The notes below the pieces were generated by a model, which was given only the letters and a program-made list of their open reading frames with translations, made no database searches and was not told the DNA's origin. Below, piece after piece: positions 25,665-34,459 of a stretch of 64,000 nucleotides of DNA. Position 1 is the stretch's first letter; the number at the start of each line of letters is the position of its first letter. The position numbers and the translations under genes were made by a program. Source of the DNA: Fulvivirga sp. M361. GTDB taxonomy: Bacteria > Bacteroidota > Bacteroidia > Cytophagales > Cyclobacteriaceae. The stretch is taken from assembly GCF_007097395.1 (NCBI RefSeq), contig NZ_VKDC01000018.1, positions 61,035 through 125,034 on the forward strand, given 5' to 3'.

Positions 25665-28600
25665 TTTAACTCCATCTCGTTTAAATGGACAATAACCCGT
25701 ATGATCTTGCCGGTCCTATCAAAAATTTGCTTACTGATCACTTCATCTAATCTTGAGCTTTCAAACCTTGTCGTTTCACCATTTTTGAACACGACTTCCA
25801 ATCGTTTATCATTGGAGAGTGTATACACTACCGGTATTTGGCAGTAGGTAAAGCAAAGCGATCCTTCTTCCAATGGCAGTTGTTGCCGTTGTGAATGGAC
25901 GTCTACATAGTGGAAGGTTCCGGGCGTTTTCAGAAATTCATCTTTTCGTAACAGGCATGGGTTGAAGGACAACTTACCTTCTGAGACAAAAACCCCTAAC
26001 TCTCCGAACCTGCATAAAATATCTTCTTTCACCTGACCGGTCATGCCTGGTTGTTGAGCGCCTTTTCCGGCTGGCGTATGTGAGTAAGGGTCAGTAGGGA
26101 AGGCCCCGTAAAGTGAGGGAGACTTGTGTATACCTATGCTCTGGTTGATCTCATAATAATGTTCCAGTAATCTGCCGATCAACTCTTCACTATCTTGTTG
26201 ATGAATGGCCTCCAGGCAGCACTCCTGTACGGCCAATTGCAACTTGGATACCATGTGCCAGTAGATGGATCCTAAGCCTTCATATCCGAAAAACGTTCCT
26301 GATCTTCCTGTAAAGGCCTTATGATTGAATACTTCTTCGAAAATGAGCAGTACCAACTTCTTATCTGTTGCCACGAGCCGGGCATATCCGGTACGGGCGA
26401 GTTTATCTAGCGCTTCCTGAAGGTCATTAGCATTTTTAAAATTATCATTGAAGTGATAAGCCCCCTCAATATCTCTTATAATAACCTGAGGGTTACCTTC
26501 GTTGATCAATTGAGTGAGCAGTGCTGATTTGTTAACAGCTTCAACAGGGATATTATTTTTCTTTGTAAAGCCCGGTAGATCCTTGTCCGGGTAGAGCATG
26601 TAGCTATACTGATCTTCCCTGAAAAGTTTACTGTTTTTAAGTGCATCTAACACCTGCAATGATTCCTCTGAGGATAAATAACCTGAGCTTAATACAGCTA
26701 CCTGACCTTCCAGCATTTCGCTTAATTGAGCAACTGAAATTTCATCGTCATTTGTCACGGTCATCAGGTTATAGGCATGATACAAATTGTCCTGTCGTTT
26801 ATTGGCCTTGATTGTGTGCTCCAGGTATTCAAGACATAAGCCAACAAAGTACTTGAGACGATTGATTGATACCGACTTTTTTCTACCTCTGAACGCCTGA
26901 TTATAGATGTATAACCTATAATTACTGCCAGCCTGCCCTAATCCATCCAATATTAGTTTGCGGCCTCTGTCATTGATCTTACCAGACAAGAGATGTTGGT
27001 ATTTGTCAAGTATGTAGACCGTACTGTCAAAAAAGTGTAGTAACTCGTCAGCTATCTGCACTTCTTTTATTTTCGTTGAATGAAAAATCCCCTCAAAGAA
27101 TTTCAGGAACCTTCTCAGATAATAAAGCGTGACCATGGATACTCCATTACCTACAAGGGCGTTGTTTGCATCATTCCATTCAGGTCGCTGGGTATTCATC
27201 CATATGCCAGCTTCAGGAATGTAGTTTGACATTTTTGCCAGCACAGTAGCCAGCATTTTTTCAATAAAATTCACATAAAGGATGGCCCCATTACCATCCC
27301 GCAATAAAGCGCTATCCGCCCCTAATGACGACCATTTTTCTCGTATATGTCGGTCTGATTCCAGGTCAAATTCTATCGTATCTTTGGGGTTTTTAAGCAG
27401 GTCAAAATAGCTTTTGATCTTATAGGGAACATTGGCGTAAACAAACAGTTCCTGATCAAAATAGCGTTCTAATCTGCCCGGAGTATGCTTTTCGGTAAAC
27501 TCCAGAAATTTGAGTAAATAGATGATCTGGTGATCTCCCCAATAACCGATATAAGACCAGGGGTCATCCGGTTCGATCACCTCCCAGTCAATACCATTTT
27601 TTGTAATCCGATACGGATTATAACCATCAAAAGTGGAAGCATTCAAAAATTTACAGATCATACCTTCTACAAAACCCGGGTAGGAGTGGGCAAGCGCTTC
27701 CCAGTTTTGAAAAATGTCTCTCCAGTTCCCTTCGTAATCAAGGATTTTAGATCCATCGATCTCACTGTGTGTATTGATAGAAAACTGGTTCCAGGGCCTG
27801 CTTGGGTCACCATGCCTTCTGCTAAACTTTAACGGCATATATTCCAGGCACAGCCTGCTCAAATTCCTTTGATCGCTCTGAGCAGCGAGTGCCTTGAGTT
27901 CGGCCAGGGGAAACTCCTCGGGAAGTGGGTGAGGAGTTGATTTGAACGATTCAAATACTTCCCGGTTAACCTTGGACAGATAGTCTATGAAATCATTTCT
28001 CTCAACCTGATAATTATTATCAAATATCCCACCCCTCATAATATTGAATAAGGTATTGGAAAAATGGCGTGTGTCCCGGAATTTATCGGCGGTGAGCTGT
28101 AAGCCATCGGCAGCGGCGCATAATCCTATCAGGCGTTTTGTTCCCTCATCAATATCCTGGTTTACCAGTCGGGTCAGGTGTGCTTCATTTCGGATAGCCG
28201 CAGAGACCTCCGCTATAGTGAACAGGTTCTGGTTCACATTGGCAATGATCATCCACTCTTTTTCAGACCCGGGCGATAGTAATAGGTCCGCATTGATAAA
28301 ATAAGCGCCTTTTTCAGCCTTAATATCTTCTTCCTGGCGGACCGGAAGTCCTTTTCTGAATAGGTCAAGCTGTAAGGAAGAAAGGAGGTACCTGGGGTTT
28401 TCCAGGCCCAATGACCATACAATATTGGCTTTTAATGCTTCACTGGGTTCTGCCTTGTCTACAATGATCGCGCTAAGCGCAAAAATCCCTATGCCAACCT
28501 CTTTTTTAAGTTCATTTCTTTTATAAGCATCGACAAGGTTACTGGTCTGATTTTGTAATGGGCTACCCACACCACAGGGCATGATGTTTTGTATACCATC

Positions 28601-29179
28601 CAGTACCGATAGCTTTACTTCATCCTCTCCATGGTTGATGACCCTGACTTTTTTAACAAATCCATAGGTATTGCTTGAATTCCACTGATACCTGAAGGTC
28701 AGCTTCAGATCATGATTTACCTCTTCAAACAATATCTTGTTTCCATAGTCATTCTTGTACAGGTTCCTGCTGATATTATAAAGGCAGGCATATCGTTCTG
28801 AAAACGGTTCCCAGACCTGTGATCTACCTTCCCTGTGGACCAAAAAAATCGATTTACTGCCTGTATTTTCAGCAGATTCAATGATCTTATCATCTGTATA
28901 ATAGGGAAATAAAGCATTTTCAGCATGCTTACGTCCCGCCGTGATTCCGCCGTTACTTCCTATGAACATCCAATGGTTGGAATCGCTTACTATGCTCATA
29001 AAAAAGGAGCGCATAGCATCTACATTGGAAATTTTATAGTACGTTTCGTTGTCTATCGGAACTTGTTCTATGTGTATATGGTCGGTTGTCCTAACGTTTT
29101 GCATGGATGTTATCTCACGGATTGTGTTGGTGGTTGTGTTTGTTTTGATATGCTTATCAATGATCATCTCATCTGTCAT
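25661..29179 (-). CDS. GH149-like beta-1,3-oligoglucan phosphorylase
   Basis: The 1172-residue protein has no signal peptide and should be cytoplasmic. It has an N-terminal beta-sandwich region (about 45-340; HWMFIGSNGGITAG, LTFRYQWNSSNTYGFVKKVRV) and an alpha/alpha-barrel. Visible barrel motifs are DYEGNWRDIFQNWEALAHSY (about 482-501) and EPDDPWSYIGYWGDHQIIYL (about 535-555). This architecture matches the GH94/GH149/GH161 phosphorylase clan. Length and neighbours (GH3, GH16, GH17, GH30) best fit GH149, which phosphorolyses beta-1,3-oligoglucans to glucose-1-phosphate. The exact family needs a profile search. The start is uncertain: later Met codons (residues 5 and 26) are possible, and the first 25 residues are Thr-rich and poorly structured. 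Confidence 0.75.
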   Translation of the reverse strand: MTDEMIIDKHIKTNTTTNTIREITSMQNVRTTDHIHIEQVPIDNETYYKISNVDAMRSFFMSIVSDSNHWMFIGSNGGITAGRKHAENALFPYYTDDKIIESAENTGSKSIFLVHREGRSQVWEPFSERYACLYNISRNLYKNDYGNKILFEEVNHDLKLTFRYQWNSSNTYGFVKKVRVINHGEDEVKLSVLDGIQNIMPCGVGSPLQNQTSNLVDAYKRNELKKEVGIGIFALSAIIVDKAEPSEALKANIVWSLGLENPRYLLSSLQLDLFRKGLPVRQEEDIKAEKGAYFINADLLLSPGSEKEWMIIANVNQNLFTIAEVSAAIRNEAHLTRLVNQDIDEGTKRLIGLCAAADGLQLTADKFRDTRHFSNTLFNIMRGGIFDNNYQVERNDFIDYLSKVNREVFESFKSTPHPLPEEFPLAELKALAAQSDQRNLSRLCLEYMPLKFSRRHGDPSRPWNQFSINTHSEIDGSKILDYEGNWRDIFQNWEALAHSYPGFVEGMICKFLNASTFDGYNPYRITKNGIDWEVIEPDDPWSYIGYWGDHQIIYLLKFLEFTEKHTPGRLERYFDQELFVYANVPYKIKSYFDLLKNPKDTIEFDLESDRHIREKWSSLGADSALLRDGNGAILYVNFIEKMLATVLAKMSNYIPEAGIWMNTQRPEWNDANNALVGNGVSMVTLYYLRRFLKFFEGIFHSTKIKEVQIADELLHFFDSTVYILDKYQHLLSGKINDRGRKLILDGLGQAGSNYRLYIYNQAFRGRKKSVSINRLKYFVGLCLEYLEHTIKANKRQDNLYHAYNLMTVTNDDEISVAQLSEMLEGQVAVLSSGYLSSEESLQVLDALKNSKLFREDQYSYMLYPDKDLPGFTKKNNIPVEAVNKSALLTQLINEGNPQVIIRDIEGAYHFNDNFKNANDLQEALDKLARTGYARLVATDKKLVLLIFEEVFNHKAFTGRSGTFFGYEGLGSIYWHMVSKLQLAVQECCLEAIHQQDSEELIGRLLEHYYEINQSIGIHKSPSLYGAFPTDPYSHTPAGKGAQQPGMTGQVKEDILCRFGELGVFVSEGKLSFNPCLLRKDEFLKTPGTFHYVDVHSQRQQLPLEEGSLCFTYCQIPVVYTLSNDKRLEVVFKNGETTRFESSRLDEVISKQIFDRTGKIIRVIVHLNEMELK

Positions 29180-29291
29180 TTTATATGAAACCGGAATACC
29201 GTCCTTACAGGATCTCCATTGACCTGTTCTATCCGTTCCAGGTGGGTCCTATGATTTGATATTGAGATCAATTGATGTTTTAGTGTAGTAA

Positions 29292-29328
29292 TTGAATAGG
29301 CTGAGTAGTATCTGCCCAGCCTATTCAA
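29292..29328 (-). terminator. Intergenic hairpin with perfect 12-bp stem
   Basis: TTGAATAGGCTG at 29292-29303 pairs exactly with CAGCCTATTCAA at 29317-29328 around a 13-nt loop. It lies about 50 bp past the stop of the PKD/CBM lipoprotein gene and ahead of the GH149-like gene. There is no T-run after the stem on the minus strand. It may be a partial terminator or an mRNA-processing stem that lowers expression of the downstream enzyme genes relative to the surface proteins. Confidence 0.5.
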
Positions 29329-29377
29329 TGGAAGTGGTCTGGTTGAAATAGCTTTTGTACTATTTTGATTTACAGGC

Positions 29378-32146
29378 TTATTCCTGGGTTATATCATCAA
29401 TGTAATACGTTTCACCCCCTGCCGGGTCAGTGTCCCAGTCTGTATTCAGTACCAGTCTTGTATATACAGCGCTTGATGATGCCGGGGTGGTAGAAAAATC
29501 AAACGTTAACGTGACCCATTCATTTGCGGGTGTAAGTGTTTGAAAGATCTCGAAAGCGGGCGGATCAATGTCGCCTGGTTCCAGTTCCAAGCGCATTCTG
29601 ACGTTAATCCCGGCTTTAGGAGACCATATTTTGACCTTAAATATCAGGCCATTACCCAAATCTATGGACGGTCCGTTAAGGGTCTGGTCCGAGTTGATCC
29701 CCGCAAAGAACCGTACCCCTGAAGGCTTGCCAAGTTCCAACACTTTGGAAGATGAATTACCTGTAGGCTGTGGGTTGTCAATGACCGCTGCCGTAGCACC
29801 TTCAAAAGGGTTGAAAATAGTAACGCCATCTTCAAAATCTAGTGGAAAAGTAGCTAGTGAGCCTCCTCCGCCACCACCACCGGAAGCTGCAACTTGTTCT
29901 ATATCATCTACATAAAAAGTGCCGGCGGTGGTGCCAGGGCCATCTATAAACAAGGTCACGACCGTGAATGCATCAGATGATGTGAATTCGAACGTGAGCT
30001 GTTCCCATCCGGAACCAGTATGATTTACAGGCAATTCAATATTCGGGCCAGTACCTCCTTCCAGTTTTAATAATACAGGTAGACCTACGGTGGAATAAAC
30101 CTTCATGGTAACGGCCTTGTCAGTGGTTAGATCTAATGCGTTATCCAGCGTAAATGACCCACCTTCAAAAGCGGCACCTGTGTTAACAATTTCTCCGACT
30201 TTTGAAGCCACATTATTTATTCCTGAAAGTTCCGGGTTATCGATCACGCGATAACTGGCCCCGTTAAAGACGGATAGATCATATGTAGTACTTTCACAAT
30301 CAAAATCTATGGGTAATTCCAGCATCGTATCGGTACATCCGGTACCACCGCCTCCACCACTGCCGGTAGTTTGCACTATATCATCTATGTAATACGTTTC
30401 GCCTCCTGCCGGATCAGTATCCCAATCCGTATTTAAGACTAATCGCGTGTAAGAGGCTCCCGAAGTGGCGGCGGTAGTTGAAAAATCAAAGGTTAAAGTT
30501 TCCCACTGATTGGCATTCGCAAGTGGTTGAAAGATCTCAAAAGCCGGGGGATCGAGGACGCCGGGTTCCTGTTCCAGACGCATTCTGACGTTAATGCCGG
30601 CTTTAGGGGACCATATTTTAACGGTAAAGGTTAAACCATTGGCGAGGTTTATCGAAGGTCCGTTAAGGGCCGGGTCTGAATTGATCCCCGCAAAGAAGGG
30701 AGCTCCAGAAGGTTTCCCAAGTTCCAATACTTTGGCAGATGAGTTACCTGCAGGTTGGGGATTATTGATCACCGCTACTGTGGCACCTTCAAAAGCATTA
30801 AAGAAATTAAGGCCATCTTCAAAATCTAACGGAAATGTGGCAGGTGTTCCACCGCCTCCACCACCGCCGGTGCCATAAAGCATCAGGTCATCAAAATAAT
30901 AGATCGCTTCATTCATTGTATTCAAATCAAAGAACAGAATGATCTTATCATATTGGTTACTTTCGCTACTGGCAAAAGGAAAAGTGAGTTCTTCCCATTC
31001 ATTCGTTTTAGTAGCCGTAACTTCCAATTCTGTGAAATTATCTGAATTTGCCTGCTCTTCTAATTTTATTAAAACCCTAAAGTCTGCTACACCGGAGTAT
31101 ACTTTAATTTTAAACCCGGAATTAGTGTCAAAATCCAATTTTGCATCTAAATTAATTTGGTTGTTAGCAAACGCAGAAGCAGAAGTCCTTGAGATTTTGG
31201 CCACGTTACAAGAACTATTTACATCATTTTCAGAATCAGGATTGGTTACCCATTCAAAACCGGCATTGTCTGAAATAATACTGGCGCTAGGGTCGGATTG
31301 AAACGTTAAATTAAAATCTGCTGCACTTAGTGATTGGGCCGTTTCCTCTGTACAGGGTGCCGGAGGTGTTTCAGCCTGCATGATATCATCTATATAAAAA
31401 GTACCTGCCCTTGTACCCGGACCATCCACAAATAATGTGAGCCTTGAATATTTCCCGGAAGCGTTAAAATCAAAGGCAAGCGTTTCCCATCCTGTACCAC
31501 CGTGGTTTGCGCTTGTTTCTATGTCACCTGCTGTCCCTTCTTCTAACTTTAACAAAACGGCCACAGTAGAATCTGCCCAAAAGTTCATGGTAATTCTTTT
31601 ATCCGTAGCCAGGTCTATTTCAGTTCCCAAATCAAAAGCCACTCCTTCAAATTCAGCTCCGCTATTGGTGATGGCCCCGACTTTGGAGTTTTTGTCGTTG
31701 GTACCGGAAACATCCGGGTTATCGATAATTTCAAATGCAGTGCCATCAAAAGTTTCGGCGTCATAATTCACACTAGTGTCATCAAAAGTGGCAGGCAGTG
31801 AAATGATCCTCTTAATAAGTACTGTGATGGAATCTTCGAAAATGGCGGACACACCTGCGTCATTGGATGCCGTCAAGGTCACTTTGTATGTGCCTGTAGC
31901 ATACGTCTTGATCGGGTTGATCTCGGTAGAGGTCTCATCATCTCCGAAATCCCAAACATAATTTGTTGCATTGGTAGATACGTTAATGAACGTTACTGTG
32001 CCCGTATCGTCATTCAGTGTTTGGGTAAAGCCGGCAACGACCTGGGGGAGTTTATCATCGTCATCATCATCCGAACATCCCAGTAAAGCTATCGCCAGGA
32101 TGAAAATTGAAATCATCTTGGCATTTTTAAGTAATAATGGTCTCAT
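29378..32146 (-). CDS. Surface lipoprotein with PKD domain and five CBM-like modules
   Basis: The 922-residue protein has a lipobox (LLGC, Cys24) followed by SDDDDDDK, an acidic run typical of Bacteroidota lipoproteins exported to the surface. A PKD domain (about 34-110, YVWDFGDDETS) leads into five jelly-roll-like modules at about 113-262, 265-425, 437-592, 602-757 and 766-922. Each ends in a Y(Y/F)(I/V/F)DD(I/L) strand. Modules 4 and 6 counted from the PKD are nearly identical, and the module at 113-262 resembles that at 602-757. Gly-rich linkers (GGGGG) separate several. No catalytic motif is visible. I infer a multivalent beta-glucan-binding protein that fills the SusE/F role. Confidence 0.88.
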   Translation of the reverse strand: MRPLLLKNAKMISIFILAIALLGCSDDDDDDKLPQVVAGFTQTLNDDTGTVTFINVSTNATNYVWDFGDDETSTEINPIKTYATGTYKVTLTASNDAGVSAIFEDSITVLIKRIISLPATFDDTSVNYDAETFDGTAFEIIDNPDVSGTNDKNSKVGAITNSGAEFEGVAFDLGTEIDLATDKRITMNFWADSTVAVLLKLEEGTAGDIETSANHGGTGWETLAFDFNASGKYSRLTLFVDGPGTRAGTFYIDDIMQAETPPAPCTEETAQSLSAADFNLTFQSDPSASIISDNAGFEWVTNPDSENDVNSSCNVAKISRTSASAFANNQINLDAKLDFDTNSGFKIKVYSGVADFRVLIKLEEQANSDNFTELEVTATKTNEWEELTFPFASSESNQYDKIILFFDLNTMNEAIYYFDDLMLYGTGGGGGGGTPATFPLDFEDGLNFFNAFEGATVAVINNPQPAGNSSAKVLELGKPSGAPFFAGINSDPALNGPSINLANGLTFTVKIWSPKAGINVRMRLEQEPGVLDPPAFEIFQPLANANQWETLTFDFSTTAATSGASYTRLVLNTDWDTDPAGGETYYIDDIVQTTGSGGGGGTGCTDTMLELPIDFDCESTTYDLSVFNGASYRVIDNPELSGINNVASKVGEIVNTGAAFEGGSFTLDNALDLTTDKAVTMKVYSTVGLPVLLKLEGGTGPNIELPVNHTGSGWEQLTFEFTSSDAFTVVTLFIDGPGTTAGTFYVDDIEQVAASGGGGGGGSLATFPLDFEDGVTIFNPFEGATAAVIDNPQPTGNSSSKVLELGKPSGVRFFAGINSDQTLNGPSIDLGNGLIFKVKIWSPKAGINVRMRLELEPGDIDPPAFEIFQTLTPANEWVTLTFDFSTTPASSSAVYTRLVLNTDWDTDPAGGETYYIDDITQE

Positions 32147-32173
32147 AGTATTTGATGTTTTTTTAGTCTGCTA

Positions 32174-33013
32174 TTATTTATAAACCCGTACATAGTCCAC
32201 CAACATGGTTTGTGGAAACACGGTCTCGCCGTTGGGAGAACCCACGAAAGTGCCTCCAACAGCCAGGTTTACCAGGATAAAGAAGGGTTTATCAAAAACC
32301 CATTCGCCCGTTACATCGGCCGGTGTAATTTGGTTGTACAATACATCGTCCACGTAAAAGTTTACATATTCCGTACCCCACTCAATGCCGAATACATGAA
32401 AGCCTGTATCGAAACGGTCATTTTCCAACGTGTAACTTTTGGTGATGGATTCTCCGCCAGAATAGCCCGGGCCATGCACGCTTCCCAGTACTGTGGTAGG
32501 TTCTTGTCCGCGGAATTCCATAATGTCGATTTCTCCTGCTCCCGGCCAGGGGTTTGTGTCAATATCGGCCCCCAGCATCCAAAAAGCCGGCCAGATGCCT
32601 TGCCCCCAGGGCAACCTGATACGGGTCTCAAAGCGCCCATAAGTCTGATCAAACAGTCCTTTGGTTAAAAGTCGTGCGGAGGTGTACGAAGCTCCTTTAA
32701 AAGACTCCTGTTGCGCAGTGATCAGTAAGAAGCCGTTTTCAACTTTGACGTTTTCAGTACGGTCTGTATAATACTGGAGCTCGTTATTACCCCATCCATT
32801 GACACCTCTGCCGATATCATATCCCCAGACAGCGGTATCGGGAACACCATCCATATCAAATTCATCTTGCAGTACCAGTTCATCGAAGTTTACCACGGTT
32901 TGGGTATCATCCGTAGAGCAGCCCGAATGGACAAAAATTAGTAACAACAAAAGAAGACCCGGGAATGACATGATCAGGGTCCCTTTTTTATATCGATTTC
33001 TCTTATTCATCAT
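32174..33013 (-). CDS. GH16 laminarinase-type endo-beta-1,3-glucanase lipoprotein
   Basis: The 279-residue protein has a lipobox (VHSGC, Cys32) and a single GH16 jelly-roll. The catalytic signature is GEIDIME, with nucleophile E161, D163 and acid/base E166. The beta-bulge form without the extra residue fits the laminarinase/lichenase group. WPAFWMLG lies just before it, and IEWGTEYVNFYVDD follows. It is expected to make the first endo-cuts in beta-1,3-glucan on the cell surface. It lies 27 bp after... its downstream neighbour, the PKD/CBM lipoprotein gene, starts 27 bp past its stop, and the CBM/Big_2 gene upstream ends 10 bp before its start, so co-expression is likely. Confidence 0.96.
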   Translation of the reverse strand: MMNKRNRYKKGTLIMSFPGLLLLLLIFVHSGCSTDDTQTVVNFDELVLQDEFDMDGVPDTAVWGYDIGRGVNGWGNNELQYYTDRTENVKVENGFLLITAQQESFKGASYTSARLLTKGLFDQTYGRFETRIRLPWGQGIWPAFWMLGADIDTNPWPGAGEIDIMEFRGQEPTTVLGSVHGPGYSGGESITKSYTLENDRFDTGFHVFGIEWGTEYVNFYVDDVLYNQITPADVTGEWVFDKPFFILVNLAVGGTFVGSPNGETVFPQTMLVDYVRVYK

Positions 33014-33023
33014 GGTTAATTTT

Positions 33024-34448
33024 TTATTCTTGCCTATAGAAATACATGTTATCTACCAGGAGATCTGTTATAGTCCCGGGCTGGGTGTCATTAGTGCCTT
33101 CGGTGATAAAAAACAGTTGGGCCAGATTACTTCTATTGGTTAACCCGAAATCGGTGAGAGGAATATCGAAGGGAACCCAGGTTCTTGTTTTCAGGGTGTC
33201 ACTGGTGAAGGTAACACGCCCGCTGGAGTCATCACCACCGCCAAAGGCGGCATTGGCCCCAAAATCTCCCAATTCAATAGTGACAAAGTCTCCGGTATTC
33301 ACAGGATTTTCAACCTGGACATCGACATGCAGATGTGTCATTTGAGTAATGTCGATCGTAGGGTTTTTAAACTCTGTGGCTACAAAATTCAGTTCCGTGT
33401 ATCGTATGATATTATTACCATCTATGACAAGGTCTGCTCCACCCAGGGTGGTTTGACCTCCAAAGAAGCCATTATAAAAATCTACCGGTACGTTGGTGTA
33501 AGCATCACTGAAAATAGAAATGACATTGGCAGCGTCCCTGGTAGGAATAAGAGGAGGCGTGAAATTGCCCAACGATTCAACCGTTAATGACCCTGCCGCC
33601 CGTACGCCTGCTAAAACAGCCGTGATTTTGGCAGTACCTTGATCTAATATGGAAACCACGCCCAACTCATTTACTCTTGCCACGTCAGGGTTAGTAGACG
33701 TAAAGGTGAAATAAGAAGGAGCAGCAGATACCGTTTGATTGAGGCCAGAGGCTAAATTAAAGGTCTGGGTTCCGGTAACGGTAAAGCTGGAACCTATGAA
33801 AGTTTGTTCCACTCTGTCTTCTCCATTGAAAATGGCAGGCCTGGGCTGTGCCACAGTGCCCAATTTTTCAAATTTTAGCTCATCGATCCAAAACGTATAG
33901 CCGTTGTTATTCTCAGGTCCTTCAGAGTACCAGAACATCCCCTTTTCATTGGTTAACCGGGTAGGGTCGGGGATAGGGATGATATATTTTGTCCAGGCGG
34001 TGCTGATCCTCATATTCGGTAGGGTCACCAGGAATTTGTTTTCACCAAAATCATTTCCAAAACCTATTTCATTGATCGTAGCTCCCTGTGAAGCCCTGGC
34101 CCAAAAAGTAAGCGCATCATAACCTGACAGGTTCCGACCTCCGTTATCGGGAAAAATGGCCCCTGCAAAAGCACCTGCAGGATCGCCTACATTAGGTACA
34201 TTGAATCGCATGGAAGCAGTCCCTTCATAACGTTCCTGATCATCCACGATAAATGCATCGAGTTTTGAACCTTCAAAAGGCCGGTATTCCAGGCCTCCGC
34301 TAAAACCGTCAATAAAAACTTCTGCGGTAACCGGAAAAGAGGCGAAATCCACATCGCCGGACAGGCTTCTCTCACAGCCGGAGGTAACTGTGAAAATGAC
34401 GCCAAAAAGAACGGCAATTTTTAAGCTGATTATTTTTATGTCTTTCAT
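33024..34448 (-). CDS. Lipoprotein with two CBM-like domains around a Big_2 domain
   Basis: I place the start at 34448 (MKDIKIISLKIAVLFGVIF, then the lipobox TSGC), giving 474 residues. The open frame runs upstream to 34502 but would overlap the preceding gene. The first beta-sandwich (about 28-190) resembles carbohydrate-binding domains (LSGYDALTFWARASQGA, NNGYTFWIDELKFEKL). A bacterial Ig-like Big_2 domain follows at about 205-305 (STNPDVARVNELGVVSILDQ). A second CBM-like domain lies at about 315-474 (MTHLHVDVQVENP, DLLVDNMYFY). No catalytic residues are visible. It is probably a surface glycan-binding protein of the glucan locus. Confidence 0.85.
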   Translation of the reverse strand: MKDIKIISLKIAVLFGVIFTVTSGCERSLSGDVDFASFPVTAEVFIDGFSGGLEYRPFEGSKLDAFIVDDQERYEGTASMRFNVPNVGDPAGAFAGAIFPDNGGRNLSGYDALTFWARASQGATINEIGFGNDFGENKFLVTLPNMRISTAWTKYIIPIPDPTRLTNEKGMFWYSEGPENNNGYTFWIDELKFEKLGTVAQPRPAIFNGEDRVEQTFIGSSFTVTGTQTFNLASGLNQTVSAAPSYFTFTSTNPDVARVNELGVVSILDQGTAKITAVLAGVRAAGSLTVESLGNFTPPLIPTRDAANVISIFSDAYTNVPVDFYNGFFGGQTTLGGADLVIDGNNIIRYTELNFVATEFKNPTIDITQMTHLHVDVQVENPVNTGDFVTIELGDFGANAAFGGGDDSSGRVTFTSDTLKTRTWVPFDIPLTDFGLTNRSNLAQLFFITEGTNDTQPGTITDLLVDNMYFYRQE

Positions 34449-34459
34449 TTTTTTGCGCT

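Noticed and set aside
31971..32183. 70-residue plus-strand ORF, and similar ones opposite the glucan genes
   Set aside because: They are antisense shadows of well-supported minus-strand coding sequences.
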